Source: Luidia sarsii
Taxonomy: Eukaryota; Echinodermata; Asteroidea; Paxillosida; Luidiidae
Assembly: GCA_949987565.1 (NCBI GenBank)
Contig: OX465115.1
Coordinates: forward strand, 15,499,242 to 15,563,241
Direction of reading: 5' to 3'
DNA: 64,000 nucleotides
The first letter of the stretch is position 1; every line of letters begins with the position of its first letter. The notes under the pieces were generated by a model. The model saw only the letters and a program-made list of their open reading frames with translations, was not told the DNA's origin and did no database searches. Of this stretch, positions 42,901-54,900 are shown in pieces. The position numbers and the translations under genes were made by a program.

Positions 42901-45900
42901 CATTGTCCAAAGGGTGTTTTGTTGGGGGGTAGGGAGGAGGGAAGCGGGAATGAGTTGTCCTTAACAGAGGGGAGGGAGTGAGTAGAGAAAGGCAGGAATG
43001 GAAGGGTGTAATGACGTGGTTAAATACAACAGCTCTCTGGAATTCGATTAACTGATGAGGTTTACTCCCCCTTAAAAAACACTTTCATATCTGCATGTCC
43101 CGCAAATGTTAAGTTTGTTTTCAAAACACTTAAAATATATTCCCTCAGAATGGATGGATGGTTTTTAATTCTTAAATCTTACTCTGGAACTGAAGACATC
43201 TATTTAATGGAGTCATGGACTTTGGAACCTTAAAATAGTACTACTATGTTTAATCAAATGTTTACGGTAATCAATGTTTGTTTCTAAAGATTCATTGGAA
43301 CAAATACATTTGATCGTCTATACATTTGCTTCAAATGGTAAAACCAATGATTTGATACAAGTGGAACTAGCCTACATCAGGAATGTCTCGTGTACAATGT
43401 TGTAAAAGTCCCTCCATTTGTATAGAAACAATTCTTTTAACTCCCGAGAAGATAAAAAAACCCTGCTCACCAAGGGATCAATAAATTGGAAGTGAGAAAT
43501 TTAACCAAATGAAGGTAACAGACTCTGTAACTATGGCAAAGATTTATGGCCTGTTAGCATCAAACCATCAATCATAATGAAATCCAAGTTTCAAGTTTTG
43601 GTTGTTTTTTTTTAAGCACAGTAGATGCAATGCAGATTAAACAGATGAGAGTAATATTTCACTAAATGCTGCACTTTGCAAGATAATGCACTTTGGAAGT
43701 CGTTTATCACAAGTGCAAACTATTTGCCCTCCACCCCTCCACCAAACTCATCTCTCAAAAGCCACTGTCTGTTAGTGCTTGCCTGGACTGTGAGGGTTTA
43801 CCCAACCACCAGCTGGGGGTCAAGGGTCAGCCAGGAGGAGGGAAGGGTTGAAAGGTCGCCAGCACTCTGGCACTTAAAAAGGCAGACCAGTAATGGGAAC
43901 CAGCCACAACACCCAATAAATTACCTGACGATGTTTTGACATTCTTGTTTCCCCTTCCTTTTGGGGGGCCATCTAAAGTGAGTGGGATTGGTGGAATGGA
44001 TAGAAGGTGGATAAACACAGCCTTAAAAACCTGTCATCAAGCACTAGTATTTAACCCCTACATACCTCTTATTCTCAGCCCCAAAAATAATTCCAACGCT
44101 AAGGGTAAATCTCTGAGAACCTTCTTTGAGACTTCCCTTTCTCCTATAACAGAAGAAAGTTGCCACGTTTTTCAAGAATGTTCCAAATGGCTTACTGACA
44201 AAAGTGACGCTAAGAATAATATCAAACATCTTCAAAAAGTGAGGGAGATTGAAGCCCTTGAACGATTGAAGTGCCCAGCCCTCTGAATTTTGAGAAGGGT
44301 GTGGCGAGAATGGAAACGTCGGATTGTGCGCATTCTACCATGTAGGCGTTCGATTTTGTCAACTCTCTCAGCATAGAACTGAATGCAGGACTTCTCATAT
44401 ATTTCCCCACCCTGAGTGAGTCATGATGCCATGTGTACAAGTGTGCTTGGACGGACATATACGCACTACACTCCCTGCCAAAATGTACACACGTATATGA
44501 ATCAAGGCAGGTGATTTTCATCCGGAATGACATTCAGAGATTTTTTTCCCTTCTGAGGGAACTCTGTATACAACACTAGGAAAAACGTGAATTTAATAGC
44601 AAAGGCAAGACAAGAAATGTGGGGTGGGGGAGGTTTGGTGATCGGAATCAACATGACAAGTTCACAATGGAGAGGCGGCCCAATACGGGGCCAGGGAACG
44701 ATTGACTGAGCAGATGAGATCTGACAGCCAGGTCCCCTACTCCCTGCCCTGCTTTGGACCAACCTCATCGACTTTATGGGCAATGATTGGAATTTTATAG
44801 GGTCTGTGCCTGTGTGTGCGCGCAAGTGGATAATGCATTGTTGTCATGTTTGGGTTCACTCTGCGGGGCGCGGCATTTCCCGCCGGTTAATGTGGGGTTA
44901 GATCAACTACAAAACAGCCATTTGTCCTTTGCAACAGAAGCTCACTGGCGAGGCAATGTCAAATTGTCGATCAATATTTTTCTTTTCTTTTCCAATTCCA
45001 TAAGCAATTGACATAACATCTGACGAACTGTTACTTTAAAAAAGGCCAGACGTTTCGATCCTTGCAGTAGCAAGACTTTCTGCCTTTGAGAAAGGTGCAT
45101 GGGTAAATTGAAGCCGTAGCCAAATGTATCCAATTCCAAATGCAGCCTCTATCTTTTGTGGATATCAGCCCAATCATCTAAGCATGCACTCTACATGTAC
45201 ATGTATGTACATGTACATGTAGTGATGTACAGTACATGAACAATGTACAAATCTACATGTGCACTACTAAAATGAATGACAGCAATGTTTAATAGGAAGG
45301 TGCAGTACCTTAACAAACTCAGTTATCAGACAACACCAACCCTAAGTGGCCATAGAATATGGTCCAGTACCATAACCAGGTCAGTTACCAGACTACACCA
45401 ACCCCAAGTGGCAATAGAATATGTGCAGTACCATAACCAGATCAGTTACCAGACTACACCAACCCCAAGTGGCCATAGAATATGGTGCAGTACCATAACC
45501 AGGTCAGTTACCAGACTACACCAACCCCAAGTGGCCATAGAATATGGTGCAGTACCATAACCAGGTCAGTTACCAGACTACACCAACCCCAAGTGGCCAT
45601 AGAATATGGTGCAGTACCATAATCAGATCAGTTACCAGACTACACCAACCCCAAGTGGCCATAGAATATGGTGCAGTACCATAACCAGATCAGTTACCAG
45701 ACTACACCAACCACAAGTGGCCATAGAATATGGTGCAGTACCATAACCAGATCAGTTACCAGACTACACCAACCACAAGTGGCCATAGAATATGGTGCAG
45801 TACCATAACCAGATCAGTTACCAGACTACACCAACCCCAAGTGGCAATAGAATATGTGCTGCAAACTGCAAAGTGACCCGACACCCGAGTAACCTCTGAC

Positions 45901-48900
45901 ATAACTGGGGACACTGACCTCAACTGAGTGGGGTAAAACAAATCTGAAACTATGTACATGTAGAGTGCAGTGCACAACTGCATGTGGATTCCCATTGGTT
46001 TATTTGTTCACTAGTACAGTATGGCATACCACTGGCAGGAATTCGTATAAAAAATCCGACTTTCCAAAGTGACACAGGCAGAGGTCAAACATTGAAGAGG
46101 TAAAAAATCGACTGAGAAATATACTAAGTGACTCACTTTCTCAAACATGAAGCAATTTATCTGATTTCTTTCAAGGGACATGTTGCATTTTGTAGGTTTT
46201 TCAATCTTCCTATTTTAAAACCTGCACAATGTAGGTATGAGGTTGGTAAAGGTTGGTTACTGTACATTGCTGTAGTCAGGATTCAACACACACACACACA
46301 GACATGGGCGCTTTGTTTGTACAATTTGGCAATGCAAACATGACTTCAATGGATTTCACTCTGCTGAGCAAGAGAAGGGTCTAATGTCAACAAAGCACTG
46401 CACTGGTGGGATGATGAGGCCATACAGCATGTGCATTGACACAACAGACCTGCAACATGCAGGTTTACTAGGCTTTTGGCCTATTGGATGGTACACGTAA
46501 TGAATAATGATGTATGAGTATGCGCATAGGCCGCTTACCAAATGAAGGCTTAGGCTCGGGCTCAGGCTTCGGTCCTATTCATCTTACTCGTTATAATATC
46601 ACAGGCATCAAAAAACAAGCGCTTGGTCACAGTTTCTTGGTGAATACTCTGTACCTATCAAGCCAACACACCTTCAAATTCGGAAACATACCATAACCTG
46701 GATTTTCAGGTTTTGTAAGACGGAGACGAAGCCTGAGCCAGAGCCTAAGCCTTCATATCGTAAATGGCCTTAGTCTGTATACTGGTATACTGTACATTTC
46801 ATTTAGCAGATTTTACCCAACTCCTGCTTTGAAATCATCAATCTGGTTTTCTGAACCCAGTCGACCGACTGCTATTTTGTGTCAGTTATCAAAATTGATT
46901 CCTGCATCATGATATATAATATCTCCTTTAGCAGCAGGATATGGGCTGTTGCCAATGTGACTGTGAACAAAGCATGTCCTAAGAGTCTATGTACAGCGGC
47001 TGCAGCCTTCATGTACTGTGGGCTTCATGTACTGTGGGCTTCAAGTACTGCACACGATTTACGAGTCAGCTCTCTGGATCGGACCAAAATAATAAAAACA
47101 TGAACTAATCGAAATTCAGCTGCCCTGCATCATTCACTCAGTAATGGTCATGGGCAGACATTGGGCATCTGCTCTGCCCAATACCTACCAGGACATTCAT
47201 TCCCTTTGCCAACGTAACTCCCTCCTTCCCGGCTTCCCCCTTTATCTACCTTATACCCTCCCTAAGCACTGCCAACATTGTCACATTCATCTGTGTATCA
47301 ATCATGAGGCACAAGCAGTCCCACAGCCCTCTCAAATGGATCATTCCAGATTCTCTTAGAAAAAGACACACCACAGCTCTCTCTAAAGCATTACATCCGT
47401 TCAGCTTCAGATTTTCAATGATTTTGTGCTTCGGGTTCGAGCAAGGCTTAGGCCCCTACCAGTCGTGCACATTTTTACTCCATGGGATTAATGATTTACG
47501 ACTCCAGGCAAAATTGTCATGGAGTACATGTATGTGTATGCAGTGCACACCGCGGCCGACCCTCGTTTGTATGTGTAAATGTGCGCTAAATAATTATCTG
47601 CGTGTGACTAACCTTTTCCCCTGACTGACTGACTCATAATGGGCTAGAATCTTAGCTAGAATACAGTTGGATCCCAAACGCAGCGGGCACACAGTGTATT
47701 TTTGCAACTGTGGTCATTCGACTGTGGTATACTACATACATGGGTTGGGAGTCAAGGGAAGTAAGGGTTAGTATGTGAATGGAGAGGGAGGCTTATCAAA
47801 TCCTGGGTGGCCCGGGTGTCCTACCGAAGGACAAACAATCAATTGCAGCCAGAACCAACAAACAAACCAGGAAAAAAAAAAAAAGAACTAGAGGAAGGGT
47901 GAAGAATACATGCAGGGGGTATGGGTGCTGTTGATGATGATTTTCATCCTGTTTTGAGACTGCCAATGAAAATGAAATGTCTATAGGACTACCCTTCTCT
48001 AAGACTTATGGCCACAATTCAAATGTACATGTATGCCCTAGTATATGTACATGTAGAAATAAACCTAGTGGCCACATGAACTTTGAAGGCCATCCCTAGA
48101 AGTGCTGGCCAGTTGAATAAAACACTTCTTGTAGTTTTGTAATCTTCAAATCTTCCTTCAAGTTCAATCAAAGGTTTTGCTTGCCCGTGTTTGAGGAGAC
48201 ATTTAGGATTGCTCACATTGCTACAAAAAACCACTTACCGGTATTTGGATTGCGACTAAATTTCACTCAAAGCATGATTCAAACTTCACTTTCTCCATGT
48301 GTTTGTGCATTAGCTGAGGTTCCAATAACAACATCCCTCACAAAAATAGGGTCAGTACAATGTACATTTTTTTTCTTCCAATTTGCTTTTCACAGTACGG
48401 TTTTCATGCTGCTTATAAAAAGGGTGGAAAAGCTGAAATGGTCCGTAGAACATTTCATCAATCATTACACTTCTAGCATTACATGCAGAAAGAAAAAGCC
48501 ATTCACATGGCATGGCTGGCAATTTGAAGAAAACAACAACAAAACAAGTTGAGGTCAACTCCATGCCTGCTAGAGTAGATATCACAGTTCTTATTGATAA
48601 GTGATAACCAGCCAATAAGTCTAGGCACAATAGCTAGGGCAGGGCATTGAACAGCACCGGCCCACGACAGGACGGCGGTAGGCCAGCCAAATTATGCAGG
48701 AATCTATTCCCCTGCCTTTGATGTGTGCCGCAATCTTCTTCATCGGCACATGCCACAGCACTGAATCTCTTTCACCGCCGAGCCATAATATGAAGAAAAC
48801 CCAGGGAGTAATTTGCACTTTTATCGGAGGATGTGGAGGGAGGGGAGTTGGGGATGGAGGGGTGGGGAGGGGTGTAGGGAGGAGTGGTTGTTTGGGGTGG

Positions 48901-51900
48901 GGAGGGGGAACTGACCGCAGTCAACAAACTTTGTAAGGACTACAGGATTCTGAATTTAACTAAAGAGTAAGGCTGTTGTCGTGAGAAAAAATTCTTGTCG
49001 ACATGTCGCGAGAATTTTATGCCGACTGTCGACATTGTCGCGACAGAGACTCGATTTAGTCAAAAATCTGTAGTCACGATGTCGGAATTTTTTTAGGTAA
49101 TAAACGAATGGGGCATGTCAAACCGCCATAGTTGTGAACTTGTGAAATTAGTTTTCATGGATAATCTTAATTTCAATAAAATTTCATATTTCAATGGCTT
49201 TCGTATTTAAGATTATACACAACAAAATAATTTTTGTGCCGATATTGGGTGTTACAGTCGTAATTTCCTAAAAAATCATAAAAAAGCGATTGCTCATTGT
49301 TTATTCATGACGTCATCGGTCGGAGATGCGTGCGTTATCGCTGCAAGAAATAATGAATATTTATGAATTCGCTGCACAGCGGCTGCAGTGGTTTTCCTAT
49401 TGGCTATGTACACATGTACATGTACATGGAAGTTGGAGAACCACATAGTTTCGATGAAAAGAAAAGACGTCAATGTCCGCACCTAGCTAAAGGTACAATG
49501 TAGCCGCGTATTGGGCACCCAAAAACCAGCCGCGTATTGGGCCCAAAAACCGAGGAGGCCGCGTATTCAGCCATACATTCAGACAAACCTAGAACGTATG
49601 CGGCAAAGGAGGCCTTTTTCCGATGTACATAATGTACAGTACTTCCGGTCCGTTTTTCAACGAAATAAAATCCGCGGCCGCCGGGATGTGGGGCCCAAAC
49701 ATGCGGCTACTTTCAGCTGGGTACCGACCGCGACGCACGTGCGATCTCATTTCTCGATCCTTCCCTCGGACGTCCACGATCTTTCCCGATCTCTGCATTG
49801 CACTGGTATCCCGTACGCACGTGTATTAAATGCATGCGATGCAGCAACGTATACCAGCTACTGTACTGCTGTCAACTGGCCATAGAAACGTGCGCTATGC
49901 ATTATATACTGTACATCGTAATGGCAAAATGCGTTCGGTGAACGATTTTCTTTGGTCGCGTCGCGATCCCTTCCAACTTCCAACATATTTAGTTACTTTT
50001 ATTTTGCGGCGTGGATAAGCAAAAATGAAATGCTCAGCACACAATTTTAGGATCTTTTGTTCCCTTTTTATTCCCTTCTTTTCAGAGATTGGCCATTATG
50101 AGAAGAGGTACATGTAGGCTAATGTATTTTATTGTTTTTGTCGCGACAACCGAAAAACCTTGTCGACATGTCGGAATATTTTCTTTGTCGCGACAATGTC
50201 GACAAAAGCCTTGTCGACAACAGCCTTACTAAAGAGAGACAGATTTAGGGGGGGGGGGAGAATCGGGCAAATCTTCAAGCAGTTCGGCGAAAAAAATTAA
50301 AGCAGGTTTTAGCGAGGAGGAATTCCGTCTGAGGAGATGTAGGGATTTGATGGAGGAGGGAGGGAGGGATTTTGAGATCAATTGGGAAGATTCACTCAGA
50401 AGTTGGCAGTGTTGATTAACTCTTTTTTTAAATGAACGTTGGACAATAGGGATTACATTTTCATTAATTAATTTCTATTTCCTCAGGATGTGATTGGAAT
50501 TCAGTTGCCCTGGAGTAATAAATGACATTTGACAAAATTTTCTCTGAAAAAAAAAATTATCTGAGGAAAGTCAAAGAAACCAGTATACGTGTGAGTTTGG
50601 CTTGCACATTTCTTGTTTTACTGATACCTGACACTAATAAGTGGCCATGGAAAGAGCCTGCCAACCAATTAATAAAGAACGTCATGCCACTAATTTGAGA
50701 AATCATGGTGGTGATGAGCAAAGACACCGAGGGAGTGCGATGCTAAGAACTAATGAATAAATCAGCATAAATTATAACCAATATGCAAACTGACTTACCC
50801 ATGACACCACTCGGCCATTGAAACAAGGCAGCTTGGCCTCATCCTCTACAATTTCTTCCTTGACCACACTGGAGAAAAGAAAACAAACACATGGAAACGT
50901 AAACAAGCATGTAAAGGTGCATGTACTACAGTTGAATTCCCATGTGCTACAAGTACCAATGCCATGAAATGCTGCAGTGCAACTGCAGAGATTATCATGA
51001 GAAAGAAAACTTTGACTGGATTGACACTTGAACCTCTGGTTTTGGGTACAACTACAAGCGCTCTTCTTACCAAAATATACCATCTGAGCAACTGTACATG
51101 CATCAGCTCCTCCATGATCAGCCCTTAGATGGCGGCCTTCCCAAATAGTCAACTTATCTATTAAGATTTCTTCAAAATAAACTCGTCCAGTTACATTTGG
51201 GCAAAGCCCAAGACTGGCTCACGGTGCACCCACATGTACAGTCACCATAGCAAGTAACGATGTACGATGATATCATTATCAGTTCACACCCTCATCATCT
51301 TGCTTTCGACCAAAGTTTCCGAGAATGTTCTTGGCTTTTGTCAGGGATCTGGTGCATGTAAGTTATTTGGCCAGTCTATCACTTGTGACACCTCTCCTCC
51401 CTTCCCTGGCCAGTCATGGGTGCACAATTACCACACAAACAATGGCACATTTCTTTGGCACTAGCAGCAGAGTTTTGGTGGTGTTATTCCCCTTGTCTCT
51501 GCCCCACAAAAGCAATGGCAACCCATTATGCATGCAAGGTCGTTCAGGTGCCCACTGCATGCTGTGTAGGTTGATGACCCACATTTTGGGGGGCATAGGA
51601 ATGTTTAGGGGAGGGTGCTCAACTGGGCTGGGTCACATGCCAGTTGCATAGAGTCTAGCTTAATTTGTGGTGAGCATAATACATCATTACATGTCTACAT
51701 GTAGTGTGTATGTAGTACATGTACTGTATACTACAGTTTGTGAGTTACTCCCACTGTGAACATGAATGGTTCACTGAGTCCAGAATCCAGATCTACATGT
51801 TGGAGCTGATTACATCAACGCAAACCTCCAATGTGATCTGAGTCCTGTTTTTAAGGCCAGCTAACCTCCTGGTAAGACGGCCAGTCCATATAAAGAACTG

Positions 51901-54900
51901 CATAGGGGTTAAGACTGAAGAGTGGAGACTCTATTCTCGTGTATCTGCTTGATCATGGACCCTCATGGAGTACCCAGTCTCCTGGAAGCAGACTCTCTCC
52001 AGTCCAACGCAGCTGACTGAGGTCAGGTCAACTAGCGTCAAGGACTAAGGGGGTTCCAGCAGGAAGTCCAATTGCATTCATAGTGGAGGCAATCAATTAC
52101 TGCCAGGAAATAGTTCAACCCCTGGGTTTTTCTCCTCTTAAAGCCACAGTAACTGTCCGTATACACTGCGCTGTGTGTAGGTGGGCAGGATTCAACCCTA
52201 ACTACACTATTTGTTTCAACTGGCCTACTGGGCCCCAGTCAGATTTTAACCAGCCAGCCAGTTTTGCCACACCAACGGGTTGCCTGCCATATTTTTGAGG
52301 CACAATTTATGGCCAAAACAATTGTCACCACACCGTGGCGTGCACACCTAATAAACTAAAGAAGCGATTATTTGAATTCATGCAAAGAGAGTTGCTTGAG
52401 TTGAACTTGAAGTTCTCAGAATGTTTTCAGGTCTTCAACACTTGGGTGACAAAAACCATGATTTCAATGAGATTGCAGTACATGGACTGTGGATATGTAG
52501 GCCTAAAACAGAGAGTGGTTTTGAGTCGTGTTTGTCAAATCAAGGAAAAACTGACGGGCAATTTTTATAAAAACTTTTTTGGCTCAGATGGATAATAGCG
52601 CTGGTCCACAAAGCCAGAGGTCTATGGTTCAAATCCCGGGTCACTTTTCAAAATTATTTTGTCTGTGTTTATAATTTGTTTTTCCTTCCCAACTGGCGAG
52701 TTGGGAAGGGGAAAAAAGATGACCTAAACAAAGGTCACTCTTGGGTCTGTTACTGACCCTGGACAATTTAACAGCCATTTGGACCACTAGACCACTGCTA
52801 AATTTGAACCCGGTGGAGATTTGAGGATTGCGGAATAAAAAGTTTTGAAGGTTGGGATATAAAGAAGAGTTTTTAGTGTAGCATGAAGCAACTTTCTCGC
52901 TCTATCAAGTAATCCTAAAATACATTCCTTTAACCTGTTCAAGTGCTGGCTTTTACAAACCACAATGCATTTTACAAGGGGGAGAAGTAAAAGCATCCTG
53001 TCACAATTTGCAAACCTTGAAAGAAAAACAAATCTTTGATTGACTAGTCAGTCAAGCTCAAGTAACTGGCACTACTGCCCATTTTCATTCTTCATAAATT
53101 CACCGTACCTGAAAATGCAGGTGGCTCCTTGACTACTCCTAATCAGGCAAAAACATGTTTTTTCTTTGGATAGGCTGCACCACTGAACCAACCCTAATTC
53201 ATGGGATTTTACAGGCACTCTCACAAACTAGTACTAGTAGCAATATCTATTTTGCTGTTCATGCGTATGGAGGAAAAAAATCCTAAATGTAGCGTGATAA
53301 ATAGATTTCGGCTCTGATCTGCAGCATTGTCAGATGGAATTCTGTGAGTTATTGAGCTTGGGGGAAATATCAAATCGTGAGTTTTAGGACATGGCTGTGA
53401 ATGCTTTGAACACAGGCATGCCCTCTGGCCAAATGGCAGTCGCAAAATCACAATTGTCTCCGGCCAGTTGAAGGGCATCCACAGGCTAGGCTGGCCAGTT
53501 GAAAAACAAAAACACAGGCAGTCTCAAGACCACTTATGGTGTAGCAATCTCCATCCAATCAAGGTTTCTGTCTACGAATGTTCAAAGAGGCATTCCACTT
53601 TTCCAGACCTAAATGAGACAAAAACAACATCAGCCTAACCAGTAACCACAGACGATCCAGTTCATTTGAATTTGGACATGAAGCCTCAGTGAATAAGACT
53701 ACACGGTGTTTAAAATCAGAATGACAGGCAACCCACTATGAAATGTGCACCAGTTGAAATTCAAGTCTGGTAACCCGTCTGGCCAGTTGAAAAAATAGGC
53801 ATGGTCTAACCCTGCAGGCTAGGAACTGATAGGCCCTGCACTGTTCCCCCAGTCTTGGGAATACACCTACACTGTACTGTACATTTACACACTAAGGTCT
53901 AGCACAAACATTTGCTCAACTCCATCTCTCCTAACCGTGTTGTAACAACAGCGCCGCAGTGCATTGATGTAGGCCTGGACCCACTTCTAATCTCACCGCC
54001 ACACGCATCTGAACATCTCCACAATTTTTTATTACTTTACGACCCCCCCCTTCCCTCAAGCAGTTTGGCTGATAACCTAAATCTGTATCTTAATTGAATT
54101 TACTCGTGAATTTCATAATTTCTGTTTCGGCGAGGGGGGGGGGGTAGGGAGGTTGCAAGGATAGGTCACTCATAAGACGGAGACAAGAAATAGTAATAGG
54201 CACTTGTGTGCACATGGATGTTACTGTTAGTAGATTTGTGTTGTAACAGCTGGTAAGAGACTGCTGTCTACTAGTACTGCTACCCATACAATGGCAGTGA
54301 ATCTGGCAAAGTCGTAGACAGTCGGCGGATTAAATAATAATGTGAACTGATGGCCAAGTTAAACATTTCATTTGGAGGACGCATACTGTTTTTACACTGA
54401 ATAGTGCAGTGAACAATGAGGAATGTCTGCCAGTTTTGGATTGGTTTAACATGTCACGCTTGTTTATCAAGTCCCCGACTCAAAAGATTCGCATTATGAG
54501 TGCGCACTGTGCACTCATTGCTGAATTAAAGTGTGCTGAATATACAGTACATTCATGGAGTACAGTATCCTACCACAAATGTGGTATAACAGCTTGTTTG
54601 CTTGCCTTATCCTTTTATTTCTTCAAATATCCTTCAAAGATACAATGGTTTTTATTCCCAAAGTGTTTTCATTTTGTGCCATCATGTTTCAGCAAATCCA
54701 AATCAGACAATTGTTAATTTGTTATACTATTTGAAACAATGTTATATTGTAATTTCCCTTCTAAAACAGATCAATACATGTACATGTACATCCATGGAAG
54801 TATAACTATCTAGGTACATGTATACATTCTTGTACATAAATTGATACTGTGTATGTATCAAGGACAACAACACATACATGTACAACAGTACATGTACTGT

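Larger units (their letters stand above)
48968..50228. mobile_element. hAT-like non-autonomous DNA transposon in DVL intron 2
   Basis: The element is 1261 bp with perfect 14-bp terminal inverted repeats TAAGGCTGTTGTCG (48968-48981 and complement at 50215-50228). It is flanked by the direct repeat CTAAAGAG (48960-48967 and 50229-50236). An 8-bp target duplication is typical of the hAT superfamily. Subterminal palindromes recur inside both ends: TGTCGCGACA at 49036-49045, 50139-50148 and 50186-50195, plus several copies of TGTCGACA. These are likely transposase-binding repeats. No transposase reading frame was recognised, so it would depend on an autonomous copy elsewhere. The interior changes character: AT-rich to about 49,290, then CpG-rich to about 49,960. 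Confidence 0.85.
40334..50798 (-). other. DVL: DVL intron 2 (10.5 kb)
   Basis: Contains degraded SINEs and a foldback (42030-42534), the 62-bp minisatellite, the MITE-like element and the hAT-like transposon. The stretches 40,400-42,000, 42,800-45,200 and 47,100-48,900 show nothing beyond AT-rich single-copy sequence and short TACATG runs. Confidence 0.75.

Noticed and set aside
43936..44286. 116-codon plus-strand frame in DVL intron 2
   Set aside because: No domain, no splice-site support and no codon bias.
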